NCBI RefSeq assembly: GCF_000406165.1
Contig: NZ_CM001977.1
Coordinates: 4,262,054 to 4,326,053 of the forward strand
DNA from: Dickeya zeae NCPPB 2538
GTDB lineage: Bacteria; Pseudomonadota; Gammaproteobacteria; Enterobacterales; Enterobacteriaceae
Direction of reading: 5' to 3'
DNA length: 64,000 nt
Below, in pieces: positions 1 through 7,304 of the stretch; the stretch's first letter is position 1; each line of letters begins with the position of its first letter. The notes beneath the pieces are model-generated. The model saw only the letters and a program-made list of their open reading frames with translations. It did not search any database and was not told the DNA's origin. The position numbers were made by a program, and so were the translations under genes.

Positions 1-98
1 GGGATACTTACAACAGCCCAAAACACCGCTAGCAGTAGCGCTACGCCGAGGCTTAAGCGCGGAAACGGCCATTTGGGGATAACTCTAATCCGTAGCAT
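1..98 (-). CDS. Possible 5' end of a membrane-protein gene running off the window
   Basis: An open frame starts at an ATG at position 98 and runs without a stop to the window edge, giving about 32 residues. It has a basic N-terminus followed by a hydrophobic run (LGVALLLAVFWAVV), like a signal anchor. No clear Shine-Dalgarno sequence precedes the ATG, so the start is uncertain. Too little is visible to name a family, and it could be a chance frame. Confidence 0.3.
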   Translation of the reverse strand, partial: MLRIRVIPKWPFPRLSLGVALLLAVFWAVVSI

Positions 99-119
99 GG
101 GATGGGAGATTGTCGATAT

Positions 120-407
120 TTAGGGAACTAACTGGATCGGGAAGGCTACTTCCCTACCGTCAATGTAATTCCAGATTATTTTATGCAACTCATTAAAAAT
201 TGAGGATTTATCAGGCATAAATTTCATTAAAAACAAATACAACTCGTCAGAACTGACTACCTTTATCTCCCCAACTTTTTTCACTTTTGCTGATAAAATC
301 TCTTTATTGTTAATGCAGCTAAAATATAAAATAACGCTTCTATCCTCTTCCGAATATAAAACATTATCTATATATAATGAGTTACTAGTTGAAGACGGCA
401 TTTCCAT
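120..407 (-). CDS. Small hypothetical protein, probable orphan CDI immunity protein
   Basis: A 95-residue AT-rich gene starts at ATG 407 behind an AAGGGAAC-like ribosome site. The product is soluble with no signal peptide or membrane segment and mixes beta-prone and helical stretches. I do not recognise a family. Its size, low GC, strand and place at the far end of a row of similar genes downstream of cdiA make an orphan immunity protein the best inference. A 43-codon frame (385-516) upstream overlaps its start by 23 nt and could be the tail of the cognate toxin. Confidence 0.55.
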   Translation of the reverse strand: MEMPSSTSNSLYIDNVLYSEEDRSVILYFSCINNKEILSAKVKKVGEIKVVSSDELYLFLMKFMPDKSSIFNELHKIIWNYIDGREVAFPIQLVP

Positions 408-516
408 TCCAAGTTCCCTTAAACTTACCTACGATTGTTACATTTTGTACAGCTACTTCTTCTGCACTCAAGGCTGATTGATTAGTCGCACTATTCGCTG
501 TATTTAAGATTTTCAT
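385..516 (-). pseudogene. Possible C-terminal remnant of an orphan toxin
   Basis: A 43-residue frame ends inside the start of the next gene, the arrangement expected when a toxin tail is followed by its immunity gene. Its ATG at 516 may be internal to a lost longer frame. A second overlapping 19-codon frame begins at ATG 550 behind a G-rich site. Neither is recognisable, and the assignment rests only on context. Confidence 0.25.
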
Positions 517-576
517 ACAGCGCGCCAACTTTCGGGTTCAACATTTTCATGCTATACCCCCCAAAGCATATTCTAA

Positions 577-955
577 TTATCGTATATAGCCAGGGTCGTC
601 GTCATCACTATCCCAGAATGGATATGGATCCGCATAATCTCCATTTATAAGGATAGGACACCACCCAAAATCATTATAAAAAACAGATAGATCAGATATT
701 TTGTAAATATCACCACCTACCCTATTTAAAGTCACCAACCCTGGTTCATAATGAGTATGCTCCCCCCTGCCCTTGCAAGAGTTCTTTTCTCAAATCTGTC
801 TCTATCCCATTCATCTACTATACCTGTAGAAGCAGGCTCAACTACTGAAAAAATTAGTTCGAACTTATCTGAGATCTTAATCATACAAGGTATATCGTTT
901 TGTTCAACAAGAGAACCAGTCAATAAATTTTCAGGAAAAAAACCTTTAACAGCAT
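577..955 (-). pseudogene. Small immunity-like gene interrupted by two homopolymer frameshifts
   Basis: A good start (ATG 955 behind AGGGGTGA) opens a frame that stops after 11 codons. Adding one T to the T7 run just downstream lets it continue through residues such as PENLLTGSLVEQND. A second missing base in the G6 run near 771 joins it to the downstream frame, which ends PFWDSDDDDPGYIR at the stop at 577-579. Repaired, the product is about 126 residues, acidic at its C-terminus and without a signal peptide. The family is not recognised. The breaks may be real decay or sequencing error in homopolymers. Confidence 0.5.
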
Positions 956-1152
956 TAACTCACCCCTAAAAAACACTACAAGTCAATTATCATGAAATCA
1001 TTAGTTGATTTGTATCTGTCTGATATATCTCTTGTGTCCAATGGAGTTAATTGGTATAAGAAAATCATTCTTTACTTGAATACGCAGTGAAATTATTCAC
1101 TGTTCAATCTTATACCATCTATCTTAATCCATTGCATCACACCAAAGTTTCC

Positions 1153-1512
1153 TCAGATAACACGAAACAACTCGTCATCCCTAAATAATGAGAAACTTTC
1201 TATCTCACAGATAGATAATGGCTTCTCCTTTACAGTCCCATATCTAAGAACTCCAATTACTTCAACATCATCATCGTAACTGACGGTCCCTCCAACCCAT
1301 CCACCTACAATATCATCTAACATACGTTCAAGATTTGGAAAATATATTTCCATGTGGTTTTTATTATCAAAACAAGCATCTCTTGGCACTAAATAAACAC
1401 GCTCAGCATGAATAATCAACTTAGCATTTATTTTTATCTTACATCCTATAGATGTTGGCAATAAACCAAAAGCGTCTAGCAATTTTTTAACATCCTTCAT
1501 TTTCCAATCCAT
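1153..1512 (-). CDS. Small hypothetical protein, probable orphan immunity protein
   Basis: An intact AT-rich gene of 119 codons from ATG 1512; an alternative ATG at 1500 has a GGA placed better upstream. The product is soluble and lacks a signal peptide. It has a central run containing GGWVGG followed by acidic residues. I recognise no family. It lies in the row of small same-strand genes downstream of cdiA and is inferred to be an immunity-type protein. Immediately downstream, 956-1150 holds only broken short frames, one starting at ATG 1138 behind a good GAGG site. Confidence 0.55.
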   Translation of the reverse strand: MDWKMKDVKKLLDAFGLLPTSIGCKIKINAKLIIHAERVYLVPRDACFDNKNHMEIYFPNLERMLDDIVGGWVGGTVSYDDDVEVIGVLRYGTVKEKPLSICEIESFSLFRDDELFRVI

Positions 1513-1564
1513 CTCAAGTTAATAAAAAAATCCACACGATAAAATAAAATCGCCCCCACTTATT

Positions 1565-1918
1565 TCAAGATATATATCCGATTACGGCCCCCCCCCAAGA
1601 CAACCTTGACTTTAACTCATCAGGAACTATTTTAAATAACAATTTAATGTACTCTACATTCTGGGTGTAATTGGGGGATATCTCATCACTGCATTTTTCA
1701 AAATAGTACTTTGCTTGGTTATTTAAAAACCAAATGTCATGTTCCACAAAATCAAAATCCAGAATACTTTTTGATAAGTTATGTATAAGTTCAACATCAA
1801 AATAACAGGACCTGTCTCTTGCCCTTAGCCAAGCATTCTGTAACTGAACATTTCTTATATAAGGTAAAACAAGGTCAAATATCTTCTTATATATCTCTTG
1901 CTTTGTCATCTTTATCAC
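1565..1918 (-). CDS. Small hypothetical protein, probable orphan immunity protein
   Basis: A 117-residue frame starting at GTG 1918 or, three codons in, at ATG 1909; neither has a strong ribosome site. The product is rich in charged and aromatic residues and looks largely helical, with no membrane segment. A run of nine G (nine C on the plus strand, 1588-1596) lies in the last codons, so the C-terminal residues are sensitive to slippage. The family is not recognised; the role is inferred from position among similar genes. The 280 bases upstream (1919-2197) contain no convincing frame. Confidence 0.5.
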   Translation of the reverse strand: MIKMTKQEIYKKIFDLVLPYIRNVQLQNAWLRARDRSCYFDVELIHNLSKSILDFDFVEHDIWFLNNQAKYYFEKCSDEISPNYTQNVEYIKLLFKIVPDELKSRLSWGGAVIGYIS

Positions 1919-2197
1919 TACATTATCGCCTATTCATAGACAAGCATAACTTACAGCCATAACAGGGGGAATCATTTTATTGACATGTGGTTCCGTAGAG
2001 CCTCTGAACTGATTATTTCGGAGAACACATTCAGCAGACTGTTGGTGGACACAAAATACTTCCGGTCCGAGAGATTAAGCACTCTTAGATAATCACCACC
2101 GATCTCTCAAATATGCCGGGCAGTTGAGGCGAAACGGAGAGGCTAATCGATAAAACTGATCTTCCCGGAAAAAGGTACAAGAACAAGAATACTGATT

Positions 2198-2602
2198 TTA
2201 ATGACCATCCTCTTTAAAAATATCATGCCAATTTATTTCCTCTCTATCTCTTGGCTCATAGTGCCTGCTTAAGTCTATCAAACGCCACAATCCGTTATCT
2301 TCAACAAATAATTCCCTTACTTTCAAGTATGGCTTTTCCATTTCATCTAAAAATAGCACCCCTTTTATTTTCGCATAATGAAATAACCTTGATGAACCAC
2401 CGCCATATAAACTAACATTATTCTCAAGATTATCACTCAACCCATGGTTTTCAATTTTCAAAAAAGGGGGTTTTAAATAATCACTTCCATAGTCCTTATC
2501 AATCAAAATTAAATTACCATCTGAATGATAGATAATATATCCATTAACATATACCTCTTTATAATTAGAGAAATTATCAACTACTTCTCTGACAGTCATC
2601 AT
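2198..2602 (-). CDS. Putative immunity protein, paralogue of the gene at 6296-6685
   Basis: This 134-residue protein shares a clear pattern with the product of 6296-6685. Both have a GY/GW-L-I/V N-terminal strand, an LID-x-D/G-DY segment, IEN-x-GL-x-D, a GGG turn followed by F-H-x-A, and a W-x-D/H-IF-K end. The family is not one I can name. The two copies sit in the same orphan array, and the 6296 copy directly follows a toxin fragment with overlapping stop and start, which supports an immunity role for both. No toxin with an intact frame precedes this copy. Confidence 0.6.
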   Translation of the reverse strand: MMTVREVVDNFSNYKEVYVNGYIIYHSDGNLILIDKDYGSDYLKPPFLKIENHGLSDNLENNVSLYGGGSSRLFHYAKIKGVLFLDEMEKPYLKVRELFVEDNGLWRLIDLSRHYEPRDREEINWHDIFKEDGH

Positions 2603-2635
2603 TTTAATATAATCCCATTGTAATTCTTAATCCTG

Positions 2636-2850
2636 TTAAGAACAGTATCCTGCCAGCGTACTGACCATCCTATGCAGTTGCATCAACCTATCATACTGCG
2701 CCGCCACTTCATCCCAGCTTTTTTGTTTGCTTCAGCTATGGCTGTGATGGCCGCATCGCGGGTGATGTTACATCCATCATGGAGCTTGCATTGGCAGCAT
2801 CCTGCGGATACAGGTCGTTGTAGATCAGTACGTGTAGATTGGGAATTGAG
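2636..2850 (-). pseudogene. Degraded toxin-like fragment
   Basis: Reading leftward, a frame with ITRDAAITAIAEANKK joins, if one A is added to an A6 run, to a frame reading SWDEVAAQYDRLMQ and ending at the stop at 2636-2638. Further upstream a third frame reads NLHVLIYNDLYPQDAANAS. Together they look like one decayed coding region of at least 70 residues. It lies where the toxin partner of the gene at 2198-2602 would be expected, but no family is recognised. Confidence 0.35.
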
Positions 2851-2932
2851 ACGAAATACAGTATCTGAGCTAATACACATTAGTTATCAGAATCGAATAA
2901 TTAGAATCATCGCCACTTTTCCATTAACCTAA

Positions 2933-3429
2933 CTAAGTATCCAATGAATACGCTTTAACAAAGTCACTGTATACTTCATGTAGATGATAAAAATCTGCAT
3001 CAGGCTCATTTTTTATCATTTGATACCTTTCCATTAATTTTTTAAAAAGCCCATCAGGTATCGGATGAGGATCTGACTCATTTTTCGCACAAAAAAATAA
3101 AACAGAGTATCCTTTAGAGATGGAACTGATAAACTCTCACTATACCTAATTATAAATGAAAACGCATACTGCCAATCACATTCCGACAGTAATAGATATG
3201 ACAAACAAGCCGCTCTTAGGAAGTCATTATATAATATTTCCGACTCCAAAATTAACTTACAAAAGGCAAGTCCTTCACGCTCATTAATTAAGTAAAGTTT
3301 ATTGAGATAATCAAACGCCTCTTTCTCAGGATCTTCAGATGACAATTCATTAACATAACCATTCGCTAGATAGCTGTTTAATCCATCAAATAGATCTTTG
3401 ATGTTTGATTGGGTTGGATTCAACATCAC
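2933..3429 (-). pseudogene. Immunity-like gene with a single homopolymer frameshift
   Basis: The open frame covers 3034-3429 (about 130 residues, helical, no signal peptide). Its last residues are out of character. Adding one T to the T6 run near 3090 extends the protein through KNESDPHPIPDGL and HLHEVYSDFVKAYSLDT to a stop at 2933-2935, giving about 165 residues. The ATG at 3426 overlaps the TGA of an upstream toxin tail (TGATG), typical of coupled toxin and immunity genes. The family is unrecognised. The frameshift may be biological or an artefact. Confidence 0.5.
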
Positions 3430-3515
3430 TTAAATGCCCCCGTTTGTATAGTTGATAGCCGCTTTGAACCGTCAGGTAAAATCGTCCAAGTAGCATAAAT
3501 TCTTACAGCATTACC
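3426..3515 (-). pseudogene. C-terminal tail of an orphan toxin
   Basis: A short frame reads AVRIYATWTILPDGSKRL and ends in GAFK at a TGA that overlaps the start of the downstream immunity-like gene. An in-frame TAG lies just upstream, and a neighbouring frame (GDPGFSEVQAARVML) may be its continuation, so the toxin body is broken. The overlap with the next gene is the main evidence that this is a toxin terminus. The stretch 3516-3674 holds nothing else convincing. Confidence 0.35.
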
Positions 3516-3674
3516 CTAGCAGCCTGTACTTCACTGAATCCGGGATCACCAGCGCTGAAAAACAGTCGGTCACCATTGTGACCGATATACTCCAACTACG
3601 GTGATAATAAATGGAGGAAAGGGATTTAGGACTTAAAAGCAAAAATCCCCAACCAACTCAGCCGAGGTTTTATT

Positions 3675-4229
3675 TTATAAATCATCTTCCGAAATAATAT
3701 TTATCGCCCCGCAGGCTTCAAATAACCATTTCAAAGCACCAGACATAAAAGGGGAGTCAATAGCAGTAACCTCGATTATAAAATGGCTATTACTCAACGG
3801 TGCATCGAATAACACCGCATCCCACCAAAACCATTCTCGCTCATCAGGTTCTAGCCAAGATAACCATGATGATAATGTCCATTTTTTATCATTAGAGGCC
3901 TCCTTAAGTTTTTCTTCATAAGATAATTCATCCCACCTTCTAGTTTGCTTTTTTCTTTCCGCTTCAGTCAGTTCTGGCAAACAGGCGTTAACAAACCGGG
4001 ATGGAAGGACATTTGACCATTCATTAAGGGAAAGCCAGTTTTCGGTTGAATAATGATTTACAGTGATCAACACCTCTTTTGCCAGACCTAATACTGAAGG
4101 AACATCATCACAAGACACAATGAATCTGGCGATTCCAACACCAGTGGCTTTATCTGTTGATTGAGGAGGCTTTTTCAACCTATCCCTTTCCAATAAAATT
4201 TGCCGTAATTTCTCATCACTTACTTGCAT
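3675..4229 (-). CDS. Hypothetical protein, possible immunity protein
   Basis: A 184-residue intact frame from ATG 4229 behind AGGAAAAG, well spaced. The product is soluble and acidic, rich in Trp and Glu (LSSWLSWLEPDEREWFWWD), and ends in an acidic tail. I do not recognise the family. It sits in the orphan array, is larger than its neighbours, and has higher GC than the genes on either side. An immunity role is only inferred from context. Confidence 0.6.
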   Translation of the reverse strand: MQVSDEKLRQILLERDRLKKPPQSTDKATGVGIARFIVSCDDVPSVLGLAKEVLITVNHYSTENWLSLNEWSNVLPSRFVNACLPELTEAERKKQTRRWDELSYEEKLKEASNDKKWTLSSWLSWLEPDEREWFWWDAVLFDAPLSNSHFIIEVTAIDSPFMSGALKWLFEACGAINIISEDDL

Positions 4230-4308
4230 CTTTTCCTGTCCCCTGAATGATTACTATAGCCTCTCAGGAACAATCACTACCTCCATAGGAGGTGGTTTAG
4301 GGCTGACA

Positions 4309-4338
4309 AAAGAGCCTGGCTGTTAAGCCAGGCTCTTT
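4309..4338 (-). terminator. Intrinsic terminator after the first Imm31-like gene
   Basis: A perfect 12-bp stem (4309-4320 with 4327-4338) and six-base loop directly follow the stop of the gene at 4340-4555, with a short U run on the minus-strand transcript. The same flank, in degraded form, follows the second Imm31-like gene near 5341-5371, evidence that gene and flank were copied together. Confidence 0.7.
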
Positions 4339-4339
4339 A

Positions 4340-4555
4340 TCAGTAAAAATCTTCTCGTTCAAAGATAATACCCGTGGGGAAAACGTCGTCCTTCTCGAAG
4401 TACACTGAATTTTCTTTTCCATGAATTACCACAGAGTAACCATAGACAATATCCTCTTCTTCGCTAATTCCAATAACTACTCCTTTGCATTTTGCATACT
4501 TGTCATTTTTAGCATCTTCTTTAACTTCGACTTCCTGATAAAAAGCTATTTTCAT
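4340..4555 (-). CDS. Imm31-family immunity protein
   Basis: A 71-residue protein from ATG 4555 with the Imm31 pattern: an FYQEV start, a GVVIGISEE core followed by YGYSV, and a PTG...REDFY C-terminus. Imm31 proteins are predicted antidotes of polymorphic toxins, binding the toxin domain in the cytoplasm. A paralogue lies at 5361-5588. No intact toxin precedes this copy; upstream sequence is scrambled. A GTG at 4564 is an alternative start. The family assignment is from remembered motif; the cognate toxin is unknown. Confidence 0.7.
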   Translation of the reverse strand: MKIAFYQEVEVKEDAKNDKYAKCKGVVIGISEEEDIVYGYSVVIHGKENSVYFEKDDVFPTGIIFEREDFY

Positions 4556-4564
4556 GGCGATCAC

Positions 4565-4936
4565 TTGCGCGTAATTTTTCCATCCCGGAATAGAGCTATG
4601 TTGTTTTGTCCAAACTACCGATATCGATGACTGGCTAAAGCGTTACCCCAGCGGCCTTAAGTTTGCCGAGTAATAACACACTCACCCCCGGCCTGCGCTG
4701 GTTTTTTGTTTTCGCGCGGGTGGCCTGGGCGTGGCTCTGACCGGGTGGTTTTGTCATACCGTCGGCATGACGGTCATGACGAAACATTTCCTGTCCGACT
4801 AACACAACTGCGCAAAACCGCAGAGTTGACACAACTGGCACTGGCTGACAACACTTCCATTCACGTTAACCAGATACGCTGTTATGGAACGCTGTCTGCA
4901 CAGCCCACCTGAGACACCCAGATAAAGCTGGCTAAG
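4565..4936. other. Scrambled intergenic stretch with gene remnants
   Basis: No intact gene. On the plus strand a short frame ends TDIDDWLKRYPSGLKFAE at a TAA at 4671-4673, looking like the C-terminus of a lost protein. It is followed by an XRE-regulator remnant (4769-4945, listed separately). Base composition is more GC-rich than the flanking immunity genes, consistent with a separate origin. Confidence 0.4.
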
Positions 4937-4945
4937 CTACAGATT
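4769..4945 (+). pseudogene. XRE-family HTH regulator remnant
   Basis: The plus strand reads MTVMTKHFLSD, then in the next frame RLTQLRKTAELTQLALAD followed by HVNQIRCYG. It goes on to LSAQPT, an in-frame TGA, and DTQIKLAK. This is the usual start of a small XRE/Cro-type regulator, including the helix-turn-helix and the SAQPT-type linker. It is broken by a frameshift and a stop, and the C-terminal half is gone. Confidence 0.55.
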
Positions 4946-5233
4946 TTTATATCGTTCAGGAAGATATTCTTTATTTTCTATTGCTTTTAGCAACTCAAGT
5001 AAGCTATTTCGATACCAAGATAATTCTTCTTTACTCTCACACTCTGTTTCTTGATTTATTTGTTCATCAGAACAATTATTCAGCATAAAATTTAAACAAT
5101 CAGCCAATACTGTAACTTCTCCTTCCGATAACCTCACATCAAGTAAAGTGACACAAGAAATAAACTTCGTCTCTAATAATTCCATCCTCCACCACCTTAC
5201 ATAATCATAAAATTTATCTTTAAAATTAGACAA
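4937..5233 (-). CDS. Small hypothetical protein, probable orphan immunity protein
   Basis: A 98-residue, mostly helical, acidic protein with no signal peptide. The start is uncertain: the frame opens with TTG at 5233 and continues upstream without an ATG to a TAG at 5276-5278. Directly upstream in the same frame is a CdiA-like fragment. The family is not recognised. Its context between two Imm31-like genes suggests an immunity protein whose 5' end was rearranged. Confidence 0.5.
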   Translation of the reverse strand: MSNFKDKFYDYVRWWRMELLETKFISCVTLLDVRLSEGEVTVLADCLNFMLNNCSDEQINQETECESKEELSWYRNSLLELLKAIENKEYLPERYKNL

Positions 5234-5275
5234 TTCATCATTGGTTGCCCTATGCCAGCGCCCTGAGTTAATTCG

Positions 5276-5341
5276 CTACGCTGTATTTTTATTAGATTTT
5301 TCAATCATCTGAGCACCGATATCCAACATCAGGAGCGAAGC
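5276..5341 (-). pseudogene. cdiA: Fragment of CdiA pretoxin sequence
   Basis: A 21-codon frame reading SLLMLDIGAQMIEKSN matches the segment of the full CdiA that reads QLMSDIGAQALDIAS (a few hundred residues before VENN). It shows that pieces of a CdiA gene, not only C-terminal toxin tips, were carried into the downstream array. It ends at a TAG at 5276-5278. Confidence 0.5.
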
Positions 5342-5360
5342 TATTAAGCCGTTCTCTTTT

Positions 5361-5588
5361 TCAGTAAAAATCGTCTTGGGTTAGCTGCTTCCCAGTTGGG
5401 ATAATTTCATCTTTATCAAAAGATAAAAGATACTCCTCATCATAAAGTTTTATTGAGTACCCGTATAGTATACCGCCTTCTTCGCTCCCCCCCATAACAC
5501 CGCCTTTTTTACCTATATATTTCTTGTTTTTTTCTTTGCAATTAGGAGATATCCTCACCTCCTGATAGAAACCAATCTTTTTTTCCAT
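5361..5588 (-). CDS. Imm31-family immunity protein (second copy)
   Basis: A 75-residue protein from ATG 5588 with GGGAG upstream. It aligns along its length with the gene at 4340-4555: KIGFYQEV start, GYSI core, FDKDEIIPTG and DDFY end. It follows the truncated toxin at 5602-5934 by 13 nt, the usual spacing for a toxin and its antidote, so this pair is probably cognate. The copies are clearly diverged, implying different toxin specificities or an old duplication. Confidence 0.7.
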   Translation of the reverse strand: MEKKIGFYQEVRISPNCKEKNKKYIGKKGGVMGGSEEGGILYGYSIKLYDEEYLLSFDKDEIIPTGKQLTQDDFY

Positions 5589-5601
5589 AAATATACTCCC
5601 A

Positions 5602-5934
5602 TTACTTATACATAATTTTTCCATGTCCGTAGAGAAATACAAAATCGGCACCACTTGCATCAGGATCAACACGTTCCAATTTCCCGCCCATAGTATTTTG
5701 CAATTCGGTGGCGGCTGAACCTTCTGCAAGCTTGTTCTTGCCAGCATGGGGGTCATATTTCAGTCGGTTGACTTCGCCAAGGTTAACCGCCGCTCCCGTA
5801 TGAGCTACCGAACCGGCAATTTCATCACTGGCTTTGTTGATTAACTTAGAAGCAGTTTCAATATCTCCTGCTTTTAACGCCTTTTCCGCCATCTTAAGCA
5901 TCTTGCCTGCAGCGTCATCTAAGACTGGCATCAA
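5602..5934 (-). pseudogene. Truncated orphan CdiA C-terminal toxin
   Basis: A 110-residue frame begins with a helical pretoxin-like stretch (AGKMLKMAEKALKAGD, then ASKLINKASDEI). It continues with ELQNTMGGKLERVDP and GADFVF and ends at GKIMYK. The LER-x-x-x-ADF-GK pattern matches the C-terminus of the full CdiA (TLERAP, TADFII, GKTVDFMY), so the two toxin domains are related. This copy stops where the other runs on for about 60 residues, so it is probably inactive. An IS903-type remnant lies immediately upstream, so its own 5' end was lost by insertion or deletion. Confidence 0.55.
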
Positions 5935-5979
5935 CCCTACTGCGGCGGCAAGATAATTCAGTGTACTCTGTGCTAATTA

Positions 5980-6281
5980 GGCCATGTACAGCCCGCAGGG
6001 TCAGCCGGAATACGCGTTTAATCACCAGAACGGCAGTGCTGGCAAGGTCAGAATAGCGCTGAGGTCTTCCGCGTGCTGAAGGCGGGGCTGTGCCACACCA
6101 CGCCTTAATTGTTTCGTCGTCCAGCCAGAAAGTCATGGAGCCACGGTTGATAAGCGCTTTGTTATAGGTGTGCCAGTTGGTGATGCTGAACTTCTGCTTT
6201 GCCACGGGACTGCCTGCGTTGTCAGGGAATGCGTGCTCTGCTCCTTCAACTCAGCAAAAGTTCGATTTATTCAACAAAGCC
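5980..6281 (-). mobile_element. IS903-type (IS5 family) insertion sequence remnant
   Basis: The 18-bp terminal inverted repeat typical of IS903 lies at 6264-6281 (GGCTTTGTTGAATAAATC on the minus strand). A transposase N-terminus follows from position 6205: MAKQKFSITNWHTYNK, GSMTFWLDDETIKAW, RGRPQRYSDLA, VLVIKRVFRLTLRA. IS903 is about 1.06 kb; here only about 300 bp remain. The frame leaves transposase sequence near 5980 and continues into unrelated bases to 5915. The other end and any target duplication are lost, so it is immobile. Confidence 0.8.
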
Positions 6282-6295
6282 TATATAGTTTCGTT

Positions 6296-6685
6296 TTATT
6301 TAAAAATATCATTCCAATCCATATTATTTTCATTATCATTTTTTGCATTGAGATTTATATCAATCCAAATATTATCATTTTCAAGAGATAATTCACTTAA
6401 ATACAACTTATTTTCGTTAAACTCGATATTGGTCAATATATAACACAAGGCTCTGGCAGGATGAAATAACAATGGGCCACCCCCATTAAAAAGTAATCTC
6501 CCATCCAGTTTTAGACAATCAAGCAGGCCTTTATTTTCTATTGGAAATTTTGGTGAATTCATATAGTCATCACGGCCATCCCAATCAATCAAATAAAAAT
6601 CATGCCCGACACTAACCAACCACCCAGTTATCATAAGTGGGGGGTTAGTTACATTGAGACTCATCAACTGACTTACATTCATCAT
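6296..6685 (-). CDS. Putative immunity protein, paralogue of the gene at 2198-2602
   Basis: A 129-residue AT-rich gene whose start overlaps the TGA of the upstream toxin fragment (ATGATGAATG context), a coupled arrangement. The protein shares GWL, LIDWDGRDDY, IENKGLLD, a GGG turn, FHPARA and a WNDIF end with the gene at 2198. The family is unnamed to me. As it directly follows a peptidase-like toxin fragment, it is the likely antidote of that toxin. Confidence 0.65.
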   Translation of the reverse strand: MMNVSQLMSLNVTNPPLMITGWLVSVGHDFYLIDWDGRDDYMNSPKFPIENKGLLDCLKLDGRLLFNGGGPLLFHPARALCYILTNIEFNENKLYLSELSLENDNIWIDINLNAKNDNENNMDWNDIFK

Positions 6686-7038
6686 TTTATGATAACTCCG
6701 TTTCCAGTCATCTTGCCGTATAAGAAATCAGTTCTAATCCCAAGCGGACCATTAAAAGTATCTCTTATCATATAATAACCTACTCCATTAATTTCCTTAT
6801 ATGCATCTACAACAATGAAATAACCTGAACCACCAGAGGAAATCGCTATTATTGATGGTGTATTTTGTGAACTCAACTCTTTGAGTTGATTTGGTGTTAA
6901 TGTGGCAATAACATTATTACCAACCCCATTCTTAGATAGCACAGCACTCATTTCAGTAATATTAACACCTATTGGCCGAATATTATCAAATTGACTGACA
7001 ACTGAATCCAAGAAACGAATAAATGAATGCGCCCACAC
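6682..7038 (-). pseudogene. Orphan toxin fragment, C39-like cysteine-peptidase fold
   Basis: A 118-residue frame ends GNGVIIK at a stop overlapping the next gene. Its second half has the pattern of C39/papain-like domains: a beta strand with FIVVDAY, then YYMIRDTFNGP, where the family usually has HFVVV and RDP. The catalytic His position reads Tyr here (GYFIVVD) and the N-terminal Cys segment is missing, since an in-frame stop lies just upstream near 7050. It is therefore a tail of a larger toxin, probably inactive. The fold assignment is from motif memory and moderate. Confidence 0.45.
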
Positions 7039-7304
7039 AGCAGGAGAAGAGAGTCCTTAAAGGTATATTGCGCTAAGACAGCGAGTTTACAGCAGCGAAG
7101 CGACATCGCCGCCGCATCCCCTCCAGGGTCGCTTGCTGTTTTAATACCGGCCAGTTGTGATTGAAAACGCCAGCAGTTCCACCTGATACCCTGTAGTAGA
7201 AAAATAACATTCAATAGTGAAAAATTATTATCGAAAAATACAATGAACAGCCAAAAACACCATGACTCTTATTATAGAAGGAGTGATGTTTCACTCCTTT
7301 TTAG

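Noticed and set aside
7039..7304. A possible gene in 7039-7214
   Set aside because: Its frame has no recognisable domain and overlaps the broken upstream end of the peptidase-like toxin fragment; it is more likely scrambled sequence.
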